Positions 1 through 10,596 of a stretch of 64,000 bases of DNA are shown here, in pieces; position 1 is the stretch's first letter; each line of letters starts with the position of its first letter. The notes below the pieces were generated by a model. It was not told the DNA's origin. It did not search any database and worked only from the letters and a program-made list of their open reading frames with translations. The position numbers and the translations under genes are program-made. This stretch comes from Podarcis raffonei (lineage: Eukaryota > Chordata > Lepidosauria > Squamata > Lacertidae). The stretch is from assembly GCF_027172205.1 (NCBI RefSeq), contig NC_070607.1, positions 64,752,831-64,816,830 of the forward strand. The letters are read 5' to 3'.

Positions 1-326
1 AAATGGCAAAGTGCAAAGGAGTTGTTTTGTTCCTTCTTTAACAACAGCCAGCTGCAAAACCAGAAGGTGAAAAGCACTACTATATTCTACTGGGCAGTTC
101 TTCTTAAAGAAGAAGAACCTATTTCTGAAATGTGCAGAAATAGGTGCCTAACCACAATCAACATGGCTTAATCAAATGCGTGCAGAACTCAGACAGACAC
201 ACATGCTGAGGCAAAGATACACTGAACAGATCACACAGCAAAACAATGAGCAATCATCCCATTGCCTTAAACATAAAAATGAAATGGGTCTGCATGTACA
301 TTACAGGCCATTTGTTTTCTGTGGTA

Positions 327-744
327 TTATCATAGATATCATTTGTTGTTGTTGTTGTTGTTTAGTCGTTTAGTTGTGTCCAACTCTTCGTGACCCCATG
401 GACCAGAGCACTCCAGGCACTCCTGTCTTCCACTGCCTCCCGCAGCTTGGTCAAACTCATGTTCGTAGCTTTGAGAACACTGTCCAACCATCTTGTCCTC
501 TGTCGTCCCCTTCTCCTTGTGCCCTCAATCTTTCCCAACATCAGGGTCTTTTCTTCTCATGAGGTGGCCCAAGTATTGGAGCCTCAGCTTCAGGATCTGC
601 CCTTCCAGTGAGCACTCAGGGCTGATTTCCTTCAGAATGGATAGGTTTGATCTTCTTGCAGTCCATGAGACTCTCAAGAGTCTCCTCCAGCACCAGAATT
701 CAAAAGCATCAATTCTTCGGCGATCAGCCTTCTTTATCATAGAT
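327..744 (-). mobile_element. 5'-truncated BovB/RTE LINE 3' end with target duplication
   Basis: The reverse complement reads through the C-terminal end of the BovB reverse-transcriptase ORF (the HALVHGVTKSRT-type tail region, here degraded) and ends in an (AAC)n tail, seen on the + strand as GTT repeats at about 343-361. The element body is 338-733. It is flanked by the 11-bp direct repeat TTATCATAGAT at 327-337 and 734-744, the expected target-site duplication, so both boundaries are fixed and the copy is only about 396 bp long. The protein frame is no longer open throughout. A second BovB tail in the opposite orientation lies at 57 kb. Confidence 0.85.
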
Positions 745-2480
745 GCATCCATGTCTCTCCAGCTTTCTAACTGCAGTCATGTTCCCATGATTGGCTGCTG
801 TGTAATTAGAAGGTTCTCATCATCAAATTTGTAGGAAAGCAGTTACAAGCAGAGGTGACAGAATATAATAAATGTATTTAAGGTCACCCAATCACATTTG
901 CTAGTATAAAATTTTAATAAAGTTTAATAAGTACTGAAGTTGTGAAGAAGCAAAAAAGTTTGGAAACACCTTTCTGTATCTGGAAATACAGTGTGCTGCA
1001 TAGCAACCAATTAATGTTTTACTTAAAACTGAAGACATTAACAGCTTGAAAATGAAAAATGCAAAAGAATATATCATAATCATAACCTGATCAGCTTTCT
1101 CAGATAGCAGGAACAATGATTCAGTCCTATTGATAACTGTGCCTCAAGCTATGCAACCATCTGTAGTACTTTTCAAAAGATACAGAGACCTGAACAACTC
1201 CGTAACATAGTTTCCTGACATAGACCTGAGATTCCATATGACAATAGGTCCATACAACAAAACTCAGGTCATGCAAGAAATCGTTACCAAGGAAGGTGGT
1301 AAACAAATGCAAGAAATAACTAAAGTATTAAATAGGTGGGTAACTTTCTTTATTAAAAATTGTAAACAGAGAGGGACACAGAATTACTGGTTCCTTATTG
1401 GGAAGGTTTAACTGCTGAGCCTGAAGAAAACAACAGACAGTATGCCAGTTCAGCACAATTGCTTCTGTACCCAAGAATGCTTTAAGCTAACCTGATGTGT
1501 CAGCAGTCTTTAAGGTTCAAAATGTCACCAAAAGAAGGCACAGTAAACTAGGCAAATCACATTGTGAGAAAGTTGTCCTCCCCCAGTCCAAAGAGTGCCT
1601 ATTCTGAAATGCTGATGAGCTCACACAAGAAACAGGCAAGGCTTTATTCCTAAAGATTTGTCTCCTTTTCAAAAGATACAAGAGGTGATGCACTCAAGGA
1701 ACAATGTTTGTTCATTTGCCACAACCAGAACTGCAAGCAGTCCCACATACCTGTTAGCATCATCTCACAAGGCAAGCTCACATCCTTGTATTTCACTGTA
1801 AGTAATCCACTGGTTCTAGGCTTAAGAGTCGATTCACACATGGTTGCCATCACTTGGAGGTTGCAACATCTAGTGAAGACATCAGTGTGTGAAAGCCATC
1901 AAAGATAGAACTTTTAATTTACCACCTCACATTAAGTCCAACAAAAGTATTTGAAGTGGAGGCATAGCACACACTGAACCACAACCAAGCGGTGAGAAAT
2001 CGAGGATTGTCAAGTATAATAGGACATTTAAAGGAATATGGTAAGCCCTCTCGCACTTCTGCTGCAAATCATTTTGAGGTGAGTTGCTAGGGCTACCCGG
2101 TGTGGGCTAGATAGGCTTATCTATATTCAAAACCTGCATCTCAGCGCTGAGAGATGCACGCCTGTGCAACAGGGAAGTCAGACATCCTCTGATCTCTCAA
2201 GACGAATGCAGGCATGCAAAGCAAGCAAGCCATGCGCGCAACTACTCATACCCAACTCGAACCCTTGTAAGATACATAGCAGAAACATTAACGAATCCTT
2301 CTTCGCCATGCACCCCCCAAACCACCACATGCTGAATTCAAACAAAGAAGCTAGCCAACCAGTCCCCTCTCCTCCCCGCCAGCCCAGCAAATCCCCAGGA
2401 ATCAGGAAACAGACGAATGCAATGGCCCCTGACCCAAGCAGTCCTCACTTAAAGATAAAGCGATAAACGATCAGTAACGG
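745..2480. other. Unassigned AT-rich DNA
   Basis: No coding exon, RNA gene or recognisable repeat family. Open frames here are short and lack family motifs. The last 300 bases run into the CpG island. Confidence 0.5.
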
Positions 2481-2499
2481 GACCCCCTTGCCCATGGCC

Positions 2500-3330
2500 A
2501 ACGTGGCAGGATGGCCGGCCACCTTGGGCCTCGGACCTCCTCGCTTTAGTGCATCCCCCGGGGCTTAAAACCCTCCCCACAGCTCTGTGCCAGCACCACC
2601 CCACCGTCGCCACGCGCCCCTTCCACCTCGTGCCCGGCTCCCCAGGCTCGGGTCGCCCGTCCGCGCCCCCCCCTCCATTTCCCCGCGCTGGTGCTACTCC
2701 GGGGCTGGCGGGCAGACCGAAAAGCTGCCCCCAAGACGGCCAGCGGCCACCCCTTTCTGCCGCGCCACGTGGAGCGCCGCGGGCTCCAGGAGCCCCGAGA
2801 GGACTTTGCCTCCCGCCTCCCCAGCCGGGCAGCCGAAGCCCTCCCTACCCGTTGCACGCAGCGGCACTCAGACGACGCGCTCCTGCCCTTTCCCCACGCC
2901 GCGTCTCTCGCGTCTCTCCTTCCAGACAGTCTCCAGAGCGCTACTCGCAGGCGCTCCCGCCCCTTCACGCACTATAACGGGCCGGGCGGGGAGCCTGCCT
3001 GCGGCGAGGAGGAGGAGCCGAGAGGCAAAGGGCGGGCTCTTGCGCTGGCGGGTCAGAGGGAGAGATAGAGCGGCTTGACCAGCTGGCCTCCCCCACCGAC
3101 TGCAAAGAGGCTTCTCCTTATAGGAGAGAGAGAGAGGCGCCTTTGTGTGAGAGAGGTTGCCTGAGGGAGCCTTTGTAGCGGGGGCGCCGCTCGCGAGGAG
3201 AGGCGGGGAAATATCCACCAGGGGCAAATGGAAAGTGGCGTTTCTGCACGTAGAAGCTGGCGGCGGCGTTGCCAGAAAGGAGCGGGGCTGCCTCGGGTCT
3301 CCCTGTGGCCGCCAGTGGGCTCCTCAGTCT
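2500..3330. promoter_or_regulatory. CpG island, probable promoter without an identified gene
   Basis: The sequence changes abruptly from AT-rich to very GC-rich, with dense CpG and several GC-box-like strings such as GGGCGGGG, and ends near the (TA)n stretch at about 3376. Undepleted CpG in a vertebrate genome normally marks a broadly active promoter. Long overlapping frames on both strands (2546-3230) are what stop-poor GC-rich DNA gives by chance; none shows a domain. Possible donor-like sites lie on either side: GTGAG on the minus strand near 2446, and GGTAAG on the + strand near 3546. From the human order SLC16A1(-)/LRIG2(+), this could be the non-coding first exon of SLC16A1 reading left out of the window, but no coding sequence here shows it. 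Confidence 0.6.
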
Positions 3331-3375
3331 CGCTCAGTAAGGGGTCGACACAAGGGCCCCTTATTAACTAGTATT

Positions 3376-3393
3376 TAAATATATATATATATA
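3376..3393. repeat. (TA)n microsatellite
   Basis: A short run of TA dinucleotides at the downstream edge of the CpG island. Confidence 0.85.
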
Positions 3394-3737
3394 AGTGGTT
3401 CTGGGGCTTCAGCAGCCCACCTAAATGTAACGTCTGTCTCCCTCCCGGGGTACTTTTTATATGGGAGGCAATTCCCACACACACACGCCATGCCCACTTC
3501 ATATTTTGCGGGGAGGGAGCAAAATTGGAAACGGTGCTTGTGATACGGTAAGCCGTGACTTCAATGACCGCCCCCCCCCTTCTTGGCAACTGAAACTCAG
3601 CCAGGTTCGCCTCAGCAAATGTGCTGCTTAGAAGTTAGCACACTTCCGTTTGCTGCAGGGGGGCAGGTGGGTCCCTGCCCTGAGGGTGTCTGAGCCTAGC
3701 ACTCCGAATTGCACAGAAATTGTGACACCCACCAGAC

Positions 3738-4034
3738 CGGTGCCGGATTTACTTACAAGCTATAGCTCAGGGCCCCGCTCTCTTGGGGGCCACCCAAAAG
3801 TATACTTCTTAATTGAATTTCACTATTAATATACTTCTTAATTGTATTTCAGTTCAACAATTACTTTGATAAAATCCATATTCTGTTATGTGCAAATGGC
3901 TTTAGATACCTATTAGGCCCATAAATTACCATGTAGCATATATTCAACACAAAAAACAGCAGCAATTTGTTGTTGACAAAGGGCCCCATTACCTTCAGTA
4001 GCTTAGGGCCTCGTCAAACCTAAATCCGGCCCTG
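3738..4034. mobile_element. hAT-type MITE, family A copy 1
   Basis: The ends are inverted: the left starts CGGTGCCGGATTTA and the right ends TAAATCCGGCCCTG, close to a CAGTGCCGGATTTA terminal repeat. The interior closely matches the element at 46127-46480 (shared blocks around TTATGTGCAAATGGCTTT and CAATTTGTTGTTGACAAAGG). The flanking 8-mers are only weakly similar, so the copy is older than the 46-kb one or its duplication has decayed. Confidence 0.75.
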
Positions 4035-4299
4035 CACACACCCTCCAGACATCTGTGTTCCCTGCAATCGATGAACCTGCAGTCCTGAACTAGGATCCCA
4101 TTCAGGGCAGTGGGAGTTGCTTCTTGAACAAGCATGTTTATGGTTGGTTTTAGTCACTTACATTAAGGACGTAAAATCAGATCAAAGTCCACAGTGCCAA
4201 AGCTGGGGAAACCAGGTAAAGAATATCTACGAAAGGTGGCCTGAGAGCAGGAACAATCTCTCTGAGTGCTATTATTCCCTGTTTAGGGAAGCTTTTAAT

Positions 4300-4427
4300 G
4301 TCTGATGTTTTATCGCTTTATTATTATTATTATTATAATCATCATTAATTCTGTTGTGAGCCGGCCAGAGTGGCTGGGAAAACCCAGCCAGATGGGCAGG
4401 GTATAAATAATAAATTATTATTATCTC
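4300..4427 (+). mobile_element. L2/CR1-type LINE 3' tail
   Basis: The block around GAGTGGCTGGGAAAACCC and GGGCAGGGTATAAATAATAA is the common reptile non-LTR 3' end, finishing in ATT repeats. A second ATT run (4319-4337) lies just inside. No ORF portion remains. Confidence 0.6.
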
Positions 4428-4467
4428 TGAGGGAATGAAATGTTTGGAAATGATCTGTACAAGAGCA

Positions 4468-4620
4468 ACAGCGTCTTTATTTATTTACACATTCATACCC
4501 TGCTCTTTAGCTAAAAAGTCTGCCAGGGAAACTTACAAAAATCAGTAGAGAGCCCCTGCCCTCAGTCTCATAATCTAAAGGACATGATGTGAGGAAAGAG
4601 GGATGGGGAGGGTAGAAGAA
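4468..4620 (-). mobile_element. L2-type 3' end, minus strand
   Basis: TTTATTTATTTACACATTCATACCC-like start and the text around CTGCCCTCAGTCTCATAATC resemble the reverse complement of an L2-like 3' UTR. It is degenerate and the left and right limits are approximate. Confidence 0.4.
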
Positions 4621-5119
4621 GAAAGCAACCCCAGACATCAATTATTAGAGTTATTACAATGCAGTTTATATAATTCTGTATTGGAGATTATCCCCTCTCC
4701 AAGAAAATTCTTCACCCACCCCAGGCAGATCTGGGAGCAAAGCAGGTCCAGGCAGAAAGAGCAGAACTGCTCCTGCCGCATAGGAGCGGACACTAGACTT
4801 GATGGCGGTTGGAATCCTTACAGGAAGGAAATGGATGGACTTGTCCTCTTCCCTCACCAATGACAGTATTGGTTCTCTAAATGATACAGTACACAACACC
4901 ATAGGGGAAAGGGTAGGAACTCATATAATACATTAACATTTCATATAACATAACATTTGTGAGAAATCAGAAACACTCCCTTTTTTCAAGCAGCCATCAT
5001 GACTTAATTTGCATGCATTTTGCAGAACTGGCAAAGTTGACGGGGGAAATCCAAAACCGACGAGTAAATTTATACAATATTTGAAAGATCATTGTAAGCA
5101 ATTAACAACACTAGTAGGG

Positions 5120-5372
5120 TTATCTGAAGATTTCTAATGAGATTTTTTTTTACCCTTATTTATTTAAATTTTGAGGGATTTTGTGATAGTCTTATTAGAA
5201 TTGGAAAATATATAAAATGCTGTGATATAAAGGTTAACTTTGAAAGCCAAGAGGTGAGAGGGAAGGAAGTTGATAGGCTCTAAAGAGCCAAAGAGGTAAA
5301 GTGGACAATAATGATGTGATTATATATGTTTAAACGGGAAATTAATAAAAATTATTTAAAAAACAATTTACA
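5120..5372 (+). mobile_element. Possible L1 3' end
   Basis: A non-coding A-rich stretch ending in AATTAATAAAAATTATT-like text resembles the 3' end of the L1 at 53.5-53.85 kb (AACTAATAAAAATTTT). No ORF2 is left, so this is a short 5'-truncated copy if correct. Confidence 0.4.
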
Positions 5373-8300
5373 TACATTTTTATAAAACATTTGCAAGGTC
5401 CATATGTCACTTAAGAGAAAACATCCAGTTAAATGAGCCATCATAGGCACTTCCCAGTACAGTGTATAAAGCCTGGAAAATCAGGTATTTGTAAACGTGA
5501 CCTGCTATCAAAACTTAAGAGTAGCAAGATACTGTCACTATGTAAAGACCACTTGAAATACTAAACTTTTCCCGAGTAGTAAGCACACACACTGGCAATC
5601 AGGGTGGAATGTTGTTTGCCAGTGCGTGATTTCCATGTGTGCACACACTGATCAAACAATTGTCCGTACAATTGCCATATAGTGATTGTGCTTTCTCCTA
5701 ACCAAAAGAGTTTTCTGTCTATGAAACCTAGACAATTAAACAGCTAAAGGATTGTGTACCAAGAAACCAAGGGTAAAACTTATTTTTGAGATGCATTACA
5801 ATTCTTGTCAAAGTGCTGTTTGCCATGAGCTCTCTTAATTTGTGATTCACCTGTCATTGTACCCTGAAATTGACTAAGGCAGACCAATTTTGCCTTTCCC
5901 AGAGGATAAATGTTTAATATCTTGTCATTTGCTCCATATTAGAAAGAAATGGGGAACAAATCCAGTGACACTAAACAGATGGGAAACGGTTCTTCTGCCA
6001 CATCAAAGGGAAAAGTCATCCTTCTACCAGGCATGATCATTCAAGGTACGCTTCATAAATGTTAAGGCACTTAATGATGCTGAGAAATAGAAACAGAACC
6101 TTGTACATTGGACAATAACACAATTATTTTAATCCAGGGATTATAACCATTCCACTCATCCACTTTTAAAATCATATTACGTATAGACATAAAGACTGGT
6201 GGGTTGACCAAGGTTCTTTTAAACATTTATTTGAATTTTAAGTGTTTTACTCCTCAGTATTGCATCTTGTGCAGAATTTTTAAAAGATATTAATCCCAAG
6301 GCTTTACTACACTTTCCCCCCAGACCGGAGAGACTGTACTGTACTTGAAAGAAACGTTAATTGCCATTAGGTGCTGGCACAACCATTAGACATCTTTGAA
6401 AACTGTTGAAGCTGCTGCATCTTTGAGGAGGGGCAAGTAACACTCATCCCCATTTCGTCTCAACATTTTGCCCATACACTTTGGCGATTTTGCTAGCTCT
6501 AGAAGAGCTGTTTCAATTGCTTGCTAATCATAAGGGTGAACTTTGGACAGACCTAAAAATGCTGAGGACTGAAGCACGGTTGTGCCTCCTGGCCTGTGGG
6601 AAAGGAAGCTTGAGATCACTCTCACAGTTTCTGTGTGTCATCAGGTGGCCAAGCTCACTGCCTCAGGGTTCTTTCATTCTAGAAGGCCAGCACATGCAGT
6701 CAAGTATGCTGATAGAGTCTCAGTGTGGGTCAGATACAGCTTGGCCAATTTTCGTCAAAAGGTTTCTTTACAAAGAAAGACTCCATTTTTATTGTATTAT
6801 TATTGGGTGACTTTCAACTAGGTTTTACTCAAAATAAACCTAATGGGAGGAATTCAACACTGAGCTCCTCTGATTTTTGCATCAGCACAAGCATTTCTGC
6901 TTGCCAGACAGAATTATCCCCCTTCCCCTTCTAGGCATGTGAACTAAATGGTTAGGCACCTGCTGTTCACATTTTACTTGTATTAATATACTGGTGCGGC
7001 CATGATAAACACAATGTTAAACACAAGCACATGCATCTTCAAATGGAAAGGTGCATTGAAAAGCTTTGGATGGAAAAGTGTTGTATAATTTCGCTAAAGA
7101 AAATAACTATAAATAACTATGTTTTTATTGCAGCTATTTATATACCACTTAATCACCAAAGTTGCCAAACAAAGTTTCTCAGCTACTTCACACTTTTGGG
7201 AATAATATGGTGGTGTTGGGGGTTGGAGAACCATGAAAGCTGCTCTGAGTTTGTTAGAGGAAAGATGGGATTAAAACATTGCAATTAATAAAATATAAAG
7301 CATGTCTGAAGGAGACTAAAAACAGGGATCATGTTCCTCTGAAATTATCAGCCCTTTCCTCATGCTTAGAAAGTATTGAAGAAGTTAGTTAATAACAATT
7401 TCAAACTTTTAATGTCTAATGGAAATGCTGCATCTCCTTTGTTTAAAAGCATTGACATTAAAAGGTTGTAGACTAATAATTCCTTTGTCTGAAGACAGAA
7501 CTTTCTTCTTCCTTTTCACTCAATGTCAGGTAGCCAAAGGAGACAGTGAAGACATGTAGGACTTCATTAAATCTTTAATTTGGCAGCAGCATCTCTTCAC
7601 TCCACTCCAAAAGTTTGCCCTCTTTCAAATTCAGTTCATTTTGTTTAGGGGGAAATTTGTTTATTTGTTTTTAAATTTATAAACTTACAAATTGCCCTAC
7701 TAATGCTTTTGCACCAGGAGCTGAGAAATAAACTATACAATATTGCTCCAAACCCATCTCCATTGGAGATGGGGATTAGGGTGAGATTGAGATATTTTTT
7801 TCATAGTGTGAGGGTTGGAGGGAAGTAGTTTGAAATTAAGAGATACTAGTTGTCAACAACCTTGTTCTACAGACCGGATTTATCTCCATATAGGCAATTG
7901 ATGGGTGTAATGTAAACTCTGCATTATAATCTTCATATTTTGTATAGGAACTGGTGCATAATGGCTTGCAATTACTAGAAAAAATTCTAGTAAAGACTTG
8001 AAGAACCACCTGCTTGATATTTTTTGGCAAGATGTGCTATAGTACATCCCAGTTTTCTAATGCACAATCATGTTATTAAGATACAATTATATCTGTATCT
8101 TATAAAACTTACGTAATTTCTCCTATCTGCAGCATGTGCCTAGATCCTCTGAAACCATCACAGTCATGTAGAGAACAAATAATGCATCCAAAGCTGGCCT
8201 ATCACTCACATAAAAATACCTCAGCTTTCAATAGAGCTTAAACTAATTAAATTACCTTCCACAACCCTAGCAATAATTAAATGCAGGTGCCTTGTGTCCT

Positions 8301-9550
8301 ATTTGCATGCAGAGACTTTGTGCTTTTCTGCCCAATGTTATCAAATGCAGATCCTAAACAAAACAGGATCCCAGGAGCACTTGTTACTCCTGGCTTTCCA
8401 TCTCCACATATGAAACTATATTACTATATGATTTAATTAGGCAGTTCTGGTGATACTTTGAGCTGATGTGTTTGTTTAGTCACCAGATGATAAAGAGATG
8501 CTATTGTAAGATGCTAATTGCAGAGTAATAAACTTCCTTGATTGTTCAGAGAACTACCAACGGAAGAAAATCATCATTGCTGATTCAAAATATACAAACT
8601 TTTTGTTGGCCGTTTGTTTGATGTTTTTATACCCTGCCCTCGTAAAATCATTACGTGAAAATCATTCATTACCTAAAAGGACCAAACATCTAATGTTGCC
8701 TCTCCCGAGTATTTCCTTAATTAAGCCAGATTAAAGCAAAGGCTTCAGGTACTTTTTTCTATTGTGTTTTCTACCTACTATCAGCTTAACAAACATTTCC
8801 TCACTGAAGAGTAAGCCAATCCTTGCTGAGATCTTATCACAGAATTGCCCTTAAGTCTCTGTATTCACATACTGATGTCTCTGTTTTTTATTTATGCCAC
8901 TGCCTGTCAGGTGGACACAAAGCAGGCTTTCCCCCCATCCCTTCACGCTGATAAGATTTAATATCTGTTGAGCATTTACTTCATAATTCAAAATTTTTGC
9001 CACATAGGTGAGGCAACTAAAATATAGAATGGAAAAGAAAATATCTGTGTGAGAAACAGCAAGTTCATCCAGTTCTAAGAAAATCTTCTCTCAGGTGATC
9101 CTAATATCTGTGTTCCTGAGTAAAGAAAATCAATCAATAAAAATATTGCAAGTATTGAGCTGAAACAAACATGTTTTGTGCATATTTTTTTACCCCTTTC
9201 AAAAGGATGCATGACTGGTGGAAAGGAAATGTATCCCTACTGCCAAGACAATTTGATCAGTGCATAAAGGTAGAACTCAGCTGAATGGTCCAGGTTTCAA
9301 GTCAAAAGCCAGACAAAAGCTACTTTCTGTTTTAAAAGGAACCTTCCACAGAGAGTTAATCCTCACACAATCACCATCCATTCCTCACGTAATCACCACT
9401 CCTTATCTACTCCCCTGATAAGAGTAAAAAATCTGGACTGATTGGTGGCAGTTTATAACTGGGTACCTCATCCTGGAAGAAAGGACCACATTTTTAGGAT
9501 GTATCTGTATAACAGTATTGTATTTAACCGACGGCAACACAGACAAGTGC
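5372..9550. other. Largely unassigned AT-rich DNA
   Basis: About 4.2 kb with no confirmed gene or repeat. One exon-like segment (5943-6045) is listed separately. Short L2-like TTTATATACCAC words near 7135 and 8630 are too small to call. Confidence 0.5.
5943..6045 (+). other. Candidate small coding exon, unrecognised
   Basis: A segment bounded by an AG acceptor (5941-5942, after a moderately pyrimidine-rich tract) and a GTACGC donor (6046) contains an ATG at 5949 with 32 open codons. The peptide starts MGNKSSDTK and repeats MGNGSS ten residues later; both fit the MGxxxS myristoylation pattern. It ends VILLPGMIIQ before the donor, in phase 1, and read-through reaches a stop seven codons later. 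I do not recognise a gene. A chance open segment is quite possible, since 97 bases is short. Confidence 0.25.
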
Positions 9551-9715
9551 ACAGAACATAGGAAGCTTCCTTATCCCAAGGCTTATTCCAAGTCAAACTA
9601 CAGGTCCAACTAGCTCAGTATACCCCACACTGACAGGCAGTGCCTCTCTAGGAGATTCAGGCAGGGGATTCAAGGACTGAACCTGAGACATTCTGAACAT
9701 CAACTACCTACGTCA
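9550..9715 (-). mobile_element. tRNA-derived reptile SINE, degenerate
   Basis: On the minus strand this belongs to the family whose 3' end reads TTCCTATGTTC and whose 5' part is tRNA-like. The block from ACATAGGAAGCTTCC through AACTAGCTCAGTAT and the ACTGACAGGCAGTGCC region is recognisable; the tRNA-like head is eroded. Two better copies lie at 19.65-20.04 kb. Confidence 0.6.
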
Positions 9716-10224
9716 TGGAATGCAATGCAGGCAAGTGTGTGGATTGGCAAAAGAGGGACGGATCATTCTGCAGGCCTGCTATTTACTTGTTAGATGGGCC
9801 CGCTTTATGAGTAAATAGCAAAGTTAAAGAATAAAAATCTAGGTCAGTATCTTTAGGAGGCTTGCTGTATCATACATACTAAAAACAAAATGTGCAATGC
9901 TTACAAACACAAATTTAAAACAGCAGTTAACTCTCAGCTTAGATACCTCATACAGTCACCCAAGCACATTTTTCTGCTGCCACCATGCAACAGGCCAACA
10001 AAAAAATAAAATAAATGAGTACACATGGCAGTGGCTTCATAAATCAGTCAATTCATTAGGATAAAGGCTGAGTGTCCTGTATGAGTGGGATACTGGTGGC
10101 CACACCCACTTTTGATACACCTTCTACTTGCATGTGGTCCTAGAGCCAAAAAAATCAAATCAAAGCTGACTCTTGAATTTCTATCTCTTGAACACAGCTT
10201 TTTCTGTTTCCCAGCTTTTAATAA

Positions 10225-10513
10225 AAGAGATTACGAGGCTCTGGGCAGGAAATTGAAGCAATTAAATGCACAAATTGTCATCTCATCTGTCCTCCCAGTT
10301 GAACGACGTGGCCCAGGGAGAGAGGGAAAAATAGTGGAAGTGAACAACTGGCTTCGCAAATGGTGTAAACAGGAACGGTTTGGATTCTTAGATCACGGAA
10401 TGCAGTTTCTTGAAGATGGACTTCTGGCAAGCGATGGGCTGCACCTCACAACGGTTGGGAGGAATGTTTTTGCAAAAAATCTCAGAAACCTCATCAGGAG
10501 GGCTTTAAACTGA
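10225..10513 (+). CDS. CR1 ORF1 C-terminal esterase-like domain, 5' truncated
   Basis: About 95 codons are open up to a TGA at 10511. The peptide contains [33 protein letters not shown], and the ending [17 protein letters not shown]. This is the C-terminal part of the SGNH/GDSL-esterase-like domain known from CR1 ORF1; the DGLHL string holds the Asp and His of that fold's final catalytic block. The N-terminal nucleophile block and the rest of ORF1 are missing because of 5' truncation. The frame can be read back to 10085, but that extension shows no CR1 similarity and is probably flanking DNA. The ORF2 frame overlaps the end of this one. Confidence 0.8.
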
Positions 10514-10596
10514 CTAATGTGGGGGAGGGAGACAGTGCTCCTGAAGGTAGGAGTCTATCAATTGATGAAGATGATCATCCAAATGTCATAGACCGA

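Noticed and set aside
2546-3230. Several long overlapping open frames on both strands in the CpG island
   Set aside because: Stop codons are rare in GC-rich DNA; none of the frames shows a domain or a plausible start, and they overlap each other.
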